NCBI GenBank assembly: GCA_013361525.1
Contig: JABFXY010000111.1
Span: 1 to 37,094, forward strand
Direction: 5' to 3'
Source: Polyangiaceae bacterium
Lineage (GTDB): Bacteria; Myxococcota_A; Polyangia; Polyangiales; Polyangiaceae
Length of the DNA: 37,094 bases
The notes beneath the pieces are model-generated. The model searched no databases, was not told the origin of the DNA, and worked only from the letters and a program-made list of their open reading frames with translations. The translations under genes and the position numbers were made by a program. This document shows, piece by piece, positions 31,955 through 37,094 of the stretch. The number at the start of each line of letters is the position of its first letter. Position 1 is the stretch's first letter.

Positions 31955-32923
31955 TCAGTTCAGGCCGCAGTACTTCGACGGCGTGGTCGCGGGGTAGTAG
32001 TAGAGAACGTTGACGCACATCTCGTCGCTCGAGCTGAGGCCGAACTCGACGTTGGCGTCCGACGAGTTGTCGTACTGGCAGGTGACGTCGATTCGATCAC
32101 CGACGACCGCGCTGCCCTCGATGGGGTAGAGGCCCTGGTCTTTGAAGTCCCACGTTTGGTCGGAGAGCGTCTGCTTGGCGCTGCCGTCCGCGGGGGTGAG
32201 GTCGACGGTGGTGCGCCGGCCGAGCTGATGCATGTGCGGGAAGACCGCGAAGATGTTCTGCATCGGCTCGTCGATGGTGCAGCCGCCGGTGGCGTCGACG
32301 CCCGTCGATTGCGCGGGGATATCGATGTCGAGCGTCCCGGCGATGAGGAGCCCGACCTTCTGTAGATCGGTCGCGTTGGAGCCGAGGAGGTTCACGTACG
32401 TTGGTTGGATCTCCAACGGATCGGCGCCGGCGTTGATGATGTGGAGCTGCAGGATGACGTGTTTTCCGCCCTCGAGCGTCATCGCGGTTCCTTCGGGGAA
32501 CGACACGCCCGGTGTGCCCACGCCGCCGCCGGACACGAGACCCCACGAGATCCCCATCGTCTCGCACTCCCACGGCCCAGCTTCCTCATAGGGCTGCGTG
32601 TTCGTGAACACCGCGAAGTGATGAACACCGTTCGGCGGCGCTTGCTGCTCGAGACCGACGACGGCGAGCGGCTCGTCCTCCGGGATCTGGAAGGACCAGC
32701 ATTGATATTCTTCGGCGCCGGGCGCGAGCGTGTACGGCGTCGATTGAAGCTGCATGCCGACTTCGGGAGGCGGAAGCGGATCGAGCACACCTCCCTCGCC
32801 TCCCGAGCCGCCGACATTGCCTGTGCCTCCTCCACCTTCTTGCGAGTCGCCTTCTTCAGAGCCGCACGCCACGACGGTGAGGAGAGACGCAGCCAACAAG
32901 AGAGCGGTGCGACAGCCGTTCAT
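31955..32923 (-). CDS. Copper type II monooxygenase-like lipoprotein (PHM/DBH fold)
   Basis: A 322-aa lipoprotein (lipobox VVAC, Cys20) with a Gly-rich linker (GGGGTGNVGGSGG). The body resembles the ascorbate-dependent copper monooxygenases PHM and dopamine beta-hydroxylase. All six expected metal ligands can be placed: H101/H102 in PNGVHHFAVF and H161 in LQLHIINAG for the first copper, H230/H232 in FPHMHQLGR and M302 in DEMCVNVLYYYP for the second. The substrate is unknown; the family hydroxylates C-H bonds at activated positions. The 5' end faces the structured repeat region 32956-33090. The length is close to the PHM catalytic core. Oxygenase activity is an inference from the ligand set. 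Confidence 0.85.
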   Translation of the reverse strand: MNGCRTALLLAASLLTVVACGSEEGDSQEGGGGTGNVGGSGGEGGVLDPLPPPEVGMQLQSTPYTLAPGAEEYQCWSFQIPEDEPLAVVGLEQQAPPNGVHHFAVFTNTQPYEEAGPWECETMGISWGLVSGGGVGTPGVSFPEGTAMTLEGGKHVILQLHIINAGADPLEIQPTYVNLLGSNATDLQKVGLLIAGTLDIDIPAQSTGVDATGGCTIDEPMQNIFAVFPHMHQLGRRTTVDLTPADGSAKQTLSDQTWDFKDQGLYPIEGSAVVGDRIDVTCQYDNSSDANVEFGLSSSDEMCVNVLYYYPATTPSKYCGLN

Positions 32924-32955
32924 GCCGCGAGGCTACGATCGAAGATTGCCGGTTT

Positions 32956-33090
32956 GAACCCAGCGCTGAGCTGGGTTCACCCGAAAACGACGAACCCAGA
33001 GCTCGGACTCGTGCCAAAGGGCCGAGCGACCGGCCCGCTCGCCCGTAAGGGCGGGCCGCGTCGCGAGATCAACCGAAACGAGCTCTGGGA
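32956..33090. repeat. Structured inverted-repeat block
   Basis: Several nested inverted repeats occur. GAACCCAGC-gctga-GCTGGGTTC (32956-32978) overlaps a second pairing of gagctgggttc with gaacccagagctc (32968-33004). CCCAGAGCTCG (32995-33005) pairs with CGAGCTCTGGG (33079-33089) around the hairpin cgcccgtaagggcg. The block looks REP- or BIME-like, or like a set of alternative hairpins. It lies between two divergent lipoprotein genes. Confidence 0.6.
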
Positions 33091-33199
33091 TTGAACGGGC
33101 GCCGAATGGGTGAGGGCCCGAAGCTGCGGCCTCTTTCACGCAGGTTGCTTTGAGGCCTTTCAATTTGTGCCGCCGCGTTCGTCTGGTACCGCAAACTAC

Positions 33200-34546
33200 A
33201 TGAATTTTACGAACGATAAATTCTATCGCCAACCCATTGGTTCTTCGCGTCTTTCCGGCCTCGGCTTCGTTGCGACCGCGCTCCTCGTCGCGGCTGCGGC
33301 GGTCGCGGGTTGCGGAGACAGCGAAGCGACAGGCGGCGGCGGGCAAGGAGCGGAGGGGGGAACCAACAACGACGGAGGAAGTGGCGCCCAAGGCGGGCTC
33401 GGCGGTCAGGGAGCACAAGGCGGCGCGGGCGGCGAAGGCGCGCAGGGCGGAAGCGGCGGCGCAGGCGGTGAAGGTGGTGGCCCGCCGACGAAGCCGGCGG
33501 ACTGCGACGTGCTCTCGCTCTCGGGAATCGATCTCCTCAGCAAGATGGAGAACGCGCCGGACAGCGCCGACGTGATGCCGGTCGTGCGGACGTCGAGCAC
33601 ACAGGAGAACGTCAGCGGAGATGCGACGATGTTCGATCGGTTGCAGTTCCTCTTCGACGGCAACCTCGACGTCGGAACGCACCAGTTCGACGGCGTCCTC
33701 GATCACATCGTCCCGAACGGCACGACGACGTACACCTATACGTGCAACGCGGGCGCGATCTATCAGGAGGATCTCGACGAGACCATCGAGGAGCCCGCGT
33801 ACACCCGGGCGTTCGCCGCGAAGGCTGGTGAGCTCGAGATCGAAGAGCTCGTCACGCCGCACCAAACGCAGGGTGTCTTTCGGTACGTCGAGCTTCGCGA
33901 GGTCGCGCCGAACGTCGACACCCAGGTCTACGAGTGGAAAGACGGCGGCAAATGCTACTGGATCGAAGAGGCCGCGTACGACGTGCGCCGGCCGAACGGG
34001 TGCTTGCCGTTCACCGACGGCGCATGCCCCGCCGATCAGTTCTGCATGCCGGTGGTCGCGAGCGGCATCGACGGCGAGTGCGTCACCGGCGGCGACAAGG
34101 CCGTCGGCGAAGCGTGCACCTTCGTGAACGACACGACCTGGGACTCGGATTGTGAGCTCGGGCTGCGTTGCTTCGACGAGGGTGAAGGCGGCACTTGCTA
34201 TCAGGTCTGCGACATCTTCTCGGCGACGCACGGCTGCCCGGACGACACGCACTGCGGCGGCGGATACAACCTCTGCATGCCGCTCGAGGATCTCACGAAC
34301 AGCGGGGTCGATCCCGCGGCCCTCGGTGAAACCTGCAGCGTCGATCCGAGCGCGCTGTACTGCGGCGGAACGGGCCAGCCCGGCATGTGCTGGGACGACG
34401 ACCAGGACGGCCCGATGGAGTCCACGTGTTACCCCTGGCACGCCGCGCCTTCGGAGTGCGTCGCGCCCCAAACCGCCGGAACCGTTCAATACAAGAACGG
34501 GATCGACGCCTCGACGGTGTGGTGCGTAACGCCTTACGAGTTCTGA
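33200..34546 (+). CDS. Cys-rich lipoprotein of unknown function
   Basis: A 448-aa lipoprotein with an unusually long n-region (MNFTNDKFYRQPIG) before the hydrophobic stretch ATALLVAAAAVAGC, which ends at the lipobox Cys. A Gly/Ala/Gln linker follows (GGLGGQGAQGGAGG). The central part (about 100-260) looks beta-rich (VSGDATMFDRLQFLFDGNLD, GTTTYTYTCNAGAI). The last third holds many cysteines in pairs (CMPVVASGIDGECVTGG, CELGLRCFDEGEGGTCYQVC). No catalytic motif was recognised. The frame is open from 33110, but ATG 33200 is the first start that leaves a plausible signal peptide. Its start lies in a locally AT-rich patch (33190-33235). Surface binding or structural protein by context. Confidence 0.72.
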   Translation: MNFTNDKFYRQPIGSSRLSGLGFVATALLVAAAAVAGCGDSEATGGGGQGAEGGTNNDGGSGAQGGLGGQGAQGGAGGEGAQGGSGGAGGEGGGPPTKPADCDVLSLSGIDLLSKMENAPDSADVMPVVRTSSTQENVSGDATMFDRLQFLFDGNLDVGTHQFDGVLDHIVPNGTTTYTYTCNAGAIYQEDLDETIEEPAYTRAFAAKAGELEIEELVTPHQTQGVFRYVELREVAPNVDTQVYEWKDGGKCYWIEEAAYDVRRPNGCLPFTDGACPADQFCMPVVASGIDGECVTGGDKAVGEACTFVNDTTWDSDCELGLRCFDEGEGGTCYQVCDIFSATHGCPDDTHCGGGYNLCMPLEDLTNSGVDPAALGETCSVDPSALYCGGTGQPGMCWDDDQDGPMESTCYPWHAAPSECVAPQTAGTVQYKNGIDASTVWCVTPYEF

Positions 34547-34605
34547 CGCCCGACCGGGTTCATCTCGTTTTTTGCGCCGGGAGCGATCTGCGCTAAGCCC
34601 CGGCG

Positions 34606-34977
34606 ATGCCCGAGCGCGGCGTTTACGAGCTGGTTCAGACGGTTCGATTCGAGTCGGCGCGGCGTCTGCCGAAGACGCCGCCGACGCACCCGTGCCACAA
34701 CGTCTACGGGCTCGCGTTCTATCTCGACATCCACGTCGAGGGGCGCATCGATCCGACGACCGGTTGGGTGTTCGACTTCGCCGAGATCGAAAAGGCGATG
34801 GCGCCGCTCTACAAGCGGATCGACCACCACTATCTGAACGACATCGAGGGCCTCGAGAACCCGACGAGCGAGGTCCTCGTCACGTGGATCTGGGACCGGC
34901 TCAAGCCGTCGCTTCCGGGTCTCACGCAGCTCGTGCTGCGCGAAAACGACGTGTCGCGCGTCATCTACCGCGGCTGA
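34606..34977 (+). CDS. QueD-like protein lacking the zinc ligands
   Basis: A 123-aa tunnelling-fold protein that aligns along its whole length with E. coli QueD (6-carboxytetrahydropterin synthase), with PTTGWVFDFAEIE, RIDHHYLNDIEGLENPTSEV and VIYRG. Numbered against QueD with an offset of three, the catalytic residues are kept: C30 (Cys27), D73/H74 (Asp70/His71) and E113 (Glu110). The three zinc histidines are all replaced: H16 by R19 (ESARRLP), H31 by Y34 and H33 by L36 (HNVYGLAF where HGH is expected). It cannot bind zinc the usual way, so QueD activity is doubtful. A related intact-site gene follows 24 nt downstream; a mixed complex or a new activity is possible. Confidence 0.88.
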   Translation: MPERGVYELVQTVRFESARRLPKTPPTHPCHNVYGLAFYLDIHVEGRIDPTTGWVFDFAEIEKAMAPLYKRIDHHYLNDIEGLENPTSEVLVTWIWDRLKPSLPGLTQLVLRENDVSRVIYRG

Positions 34978-35001
34978 TCCTCGTCCTGCCCCAACAGCCC
35001 C

Positions 35002-35538
35002 ATGTACCGAGCCTCCGCCTCCATCCACATTCACTTCGCTCACCACGTGCGCGGTCATTCCGGCCCGTGCATCTCGTTGCACGGTCACACGTGGAAGTTC
35101 GAGGTCGTGCTGGAAGCGGAGGACCTCGACAAAGAAGGCTTCGTCGTCGACTTCGATCGCGTCCACGCCGAGGTCCTCGTCCCGTGCTTCGACCTGCTCG
35201 ACCACAGCCTCGCGGTCGGTCACGCGACATGGATGGAAACGAAAGAGCTGCTCGCGCCGCTCGGCGAGACGCTCGTTCGCTCGCGGATGGAGACGATCGG
35301 TCACGAGGGCACGCCGCCGCCCGGCTTCACGGGTGAGCTCGAAGGCGCGCGCAACGAGCGTCCCGGCGGCATCAAGCTCGCGGTGTTTCCGTTCACGCCG
35401 ACGAGTGAGCGCCTCGCGCATTGGCTCTACGACGTCGCGCGCACGCGCTTCGCGGACGGTCGCGTGCGAATCGCGTGCGGCCGGGTCTACGAAACGCTGC
35501 ACCCGGCCGAGACGATCGCCGAATACTGGCCGCGCTGA
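35002..35538 (+). CDS. 6-pyruvoyl-tetrahydropterin synthase / QueD-family protein
   Basis: A 178-aa protein of the same fold, with the zinc site intact: AHHVRG (H14 or H15), LHGHTW (H27, H29). The catalytic Cys is C23 (GPC), the Asp-His pair D67/H68 (LLDHSLAV) and a C-terminal Glu in RVYETLHPAET. It is longer than QueD by an insert of about 50 residues (about 75-125), containing LEGARNERPGG. The gene follows the zinc-less relative in the same direction with a 24-nt gap. It may make a tetrahydropterin or the queuosine/archaeosine precursor; queC, queE and folE are not in the window. It converges with the TPR lipoprotein gene. Confidence 0.87.
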   Translation: MYRASASIHIHFAHHVRGHSGPCISLHGHTWKFEVVLEAEDLDKEGFVVDFDRVHAEVLVPCFDLLDHSLAVGHATWMETKELLAPLGETLVRSRMETIGHEGTPPPGFTGELEGARNERPGGIKLAVFPFTPTSERLAHWLYDVARTRFADGRVRIACGRVYETLHPAETIAEYWPR

Positions 35539-35555
35539 GCGCGGAAGCCCGCGGG

Positions 35556-36851
35556 TTACTTCACCAGCGACAACAGCGAAAATTCGCCGGTGTCGTTCTT
35601 GGAGAAGAGGCTCGCGTCGCCCTCCGCGAGCTTCACGACGAGCTTGCCGTCGTCGTCGATCGAGTACGAGAGCTTGCCCGACGACTTCTTCCAGTTGGCC
35701 TTCATCTCGTCGATCATGGCCTTCGTCTCGGCGTCCATGTCCTTGGGGTCGATCTCGACGCCCTGCTCGCAGCCGGCCTCGACCGAAACAGGCACCGTGC
35801 GCGGGCAGACGGTCGGTGACTTGTCGTCGCCGAGGATGCAGATCGTGTGCTGCTCGAGGTTGTAGGTGCAGAGCTCGAGGCCGGCCATGTTGAAGTCGGC
35901 GTTCGTCTGCAGGCTCTTCACGATCGCGACCGACTTGCCCTTCACCTTCTTGAGCTCGCCAGGCTTTAGCTGAAGCTCGTTGTGGACGCCGAACGCGCCG
36001 GGCTCGAAGTCCTCTCCGAGCTGCGCGACCGCGCGGTACTTGTTCCCGTCTTTCGCGACGAGCATCGACACCGTCGAGCTACCGGTCTCGTTCTTCACGC
36101 GGGCGATCGAAAGACGTGAATCTCCGAGGTTCGGCGCGTCCTTCGCCATCTCGCAGGTGGCGTTGCCGCCGTCGAGCGACACGAAGTCTCCCGCCTTTTT
36201 CACGAGGCAACCGCAAAGGTCGTCGGTGCTCCCGAAACCTTCGGCGCAGATCGACCAGAGACGCGCGACCTCTTCGGGCTTTCCGCCGACGCCCTCGAAG
36301 CGCTTCTTCACCTCGGCGTTGTCACGGAGCACGAGCGAATCGCCGTAAGCACGCTTTGCCGCGTCGGTGTCCTTCTGCTCTTCGGCGACGCGGCCGGTGT
36401 TGTAGAGGATTTGCGCGCGGAGCTTCGGCTCGCTGGTCGTCGCGAGGGCGCGCTTGTTCGCGTCCTTCGCGCGATCGAGATCGCCTGCGTTGAACGCCGC
36501 CCAGCCGATCTCGGCGAGGACGCGCGGATCTTTCGGTGCAACGGCGAGGGCTTTGTCGAGCTCGACGATGGCCGCCTTGAAGTCCTTCTTCTTGGAGAGC
36601 TTGCGGCCCTCGGTGAGGTGCTTGACGAGCGTCGTGCGCGTCTCCGCCGAGGGAGCCTTCGCGCTCGACGTGGACGCCGCGGTCGGCGCGCTCGCGGTCT
36701 TTGCGGGCGCGGATGCCGCCTGAGCGGGCGCGCTCGAGGCCGCGTGGGAGGGCGACGACGAAGCAGCGGATGTCGCGCCGCCTCCTTCACCGCCGCATGC
36801 ACACAACGAGAGCACCGAAACCAAGAGAAGTGAGTCGCGCGAGGTCTTCAT
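35556..36851 (-). CDS. TPR lipoprotein
   Basis: A 431-aa lipoprotein (lipobox LCAC, Cys19). After an Ala/Ser-rich linker (about 25-70, APAQAASAPAKTASAP) come TPR units (about 75-175): GRKLSKKKDFKAAIVELDKAL, AEIGWAAFNAGDLDRAKDANK and LYNTGRVAEEQKDTDAAKRAY (quoted in parts), each with the W/G/Y-A-x-P pattern. A C-terminal domain (about 190-430) has paired cysteines (CAEGFGSTDDLCGC, CTYNLEQHTIC) and a lysine-rich finish. It is probably an envelope assembly or interaction factor. It converges with the pterin-synthase-like gene, leaving 17 bp. The family of the C-terminal domain is not recognised. Confidence 0.8.
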   Translation of the reverse strand: MKTSRDSLLLVSVLSLCACGGEGGGATSAASSSPSHAASSAPAQAASAPAKTASAPTAASTSSAKAPSAETRTTLVKHLTEGRKLSKKKDFKAAIVELDKALAVAPKDPRVLAEIGWAAFNAGDLDRAKDANKRALATTSEPKLRAQILYNTGRVAEEQKDTDAAKRAYGDSLVLRDNAEVKKRFEGVGGKPEEVARLWSICAEGFGSTDDLCGCLVKKAGDFVSLDGGNATCEMAKDAPNLGDSRLSIARVKNETGSSTVSMLVAKDGNKYRAVAQLGEDFEPGAFGVHNELQLKPGELKKVKGKSVAIVKSLQTNADFNMAGLELCTYNLEQHTICILGDDKSPTVCPRTVPVSVEAGCEQGVEIDPKDMDAETKAMIDEMKANWKKSSGKLSYSIDDDGKLVVKLAEGDASLFSKNDTGEFSLLSLVK

Positions 36852-37094
36852 GGATTTTTTTTCCGCGCGCGCACGACGGCTCGGGTCCCGCCTGGGGGGT
36901 GTGCTCCCCTACGGGTCGCACTGGCACCCAAGCCTGTGCGCGCATCCCAGCAACGCTCGCCGCCATACCGCACTTCCGCACGCGCACACACGGTCAACGG
37001 CGGGTGTCGAAGACGTCGGCTGCGCTGCGTTCGGGCGTCGGCGGGGACAGAAGCTCCGACCGGTCCGGTAGGCGCTTCGGCGGCGCGGGCTTCG
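36852..37094. other. Non-coding end of window, nothing recognised
   Basis: The 243 bp upstream of the TPR lipoprotein start hold no credible coding frame, hairpin or repeat that I can support. It should contain the promoter of that gene. A partial gene beyond the window edge cannot be excluded. Confidence 0.4.

Noticed and set aside
1..37094. tRNA, rRNA, CRISPR array, transposase, integrase, plasmid origin
   Set aside because: I looked for TΨC-like sequence, regular direct repeats and mobile-element motifs and found none I could support.

Overview
The window is a GC-rich bacterial chromosome segment from a myxobacterium-like organism (Myxococcota, probably Polyangiales; this is an inference). 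The signs are: a very high density of large secreted lipoproteins with Gly/Ser-rich linkers after the lipobox cysteine; Cys-rich modules; paralogous VWA-type lipoproteins; an IHF-alpha gene beside a small MerR gene; and an SspB with a long Ala/Pro/Glu linker. No rRNA, tRNA, transposase, phage or CRISPR signal was seen.

Layout. 90-3410 (+): an sspB-like ClpXP adaptor gene runs through 4-nt stop/start overlaps into livM-livG-livF, part of a branched-chain amino acid ABC importer; livH and the binding protein are not in view. 3498-5554 (+): two tandem paralogous lipoproteins. 5574-7121 (-): a lipoprotein joining a Cys-rich region to a ferritin-like di-iron domain. 7261-7905 (+): a lipoprotein built of decapeptide Cys repeats. 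8097-12913 (-): an operon of a giant lipase-like lipoprotein and an unknown alpha-helical protein. 13080-14630 (+): a membrane GT2 beta-glycan synthase. 14787-16289 (+): ihfA, merR and a tail-anchored protein. 16294-18507 (-): VWA-like lipoprotein 1. 18632-22631 (+): mgtE, ssb and a MutS-domain-V ATPase. 22794-25648 (-): a BFD-like [2Fe-2S] protein, a 42-aa basic protein and VWA-like lipoprotein 2. 25880-27440 (-): a degenerate M23/LytM protein followed by an OmpR-type response regulator. 27451-30169 (+): an M28 peptidase lipoprotein, a HEAT-like protein and a methyltransferase-like protein. 30371-34546: three more lipoproteins, one a PHM/DBH-like copper monooxygenase (31955-32923, -). 34606-35538 (+): two adjacent QueD/6-pyruvoyl-tetrahydropterin-synthase-fold genes, the first lacking all three zinc ligands. 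35556-36851 (-): a TPR lipoprotein.

The most unusual signals are four. (1) The QueD pair has one copy that lost its zinc triad but kept its catalytic residues. (2) Two families of dispersed repeats sit exactly at gene 3' ends: a 65-nt perfect repeat containing a terminator hairpin that begins at the stop codon of two unrelated genes 6.8 kb apart, and three copies of a CGCCAAGGGCGCCAAGG element, each just downstream of a stop codon in the orientation of that gene. (3) A LytM-like protein lacks most zinc ligands and shares an operon with a response regulator. (4) A copper monooxygenase-like lipoprotein has all six expected metal ligands.

No gene-free stretch exceeds 300 bases. The longest are 32924-33199 (structured inverted repeats), 36852-37094 (nothing recognised) and 25649-25879 (a palindrome).
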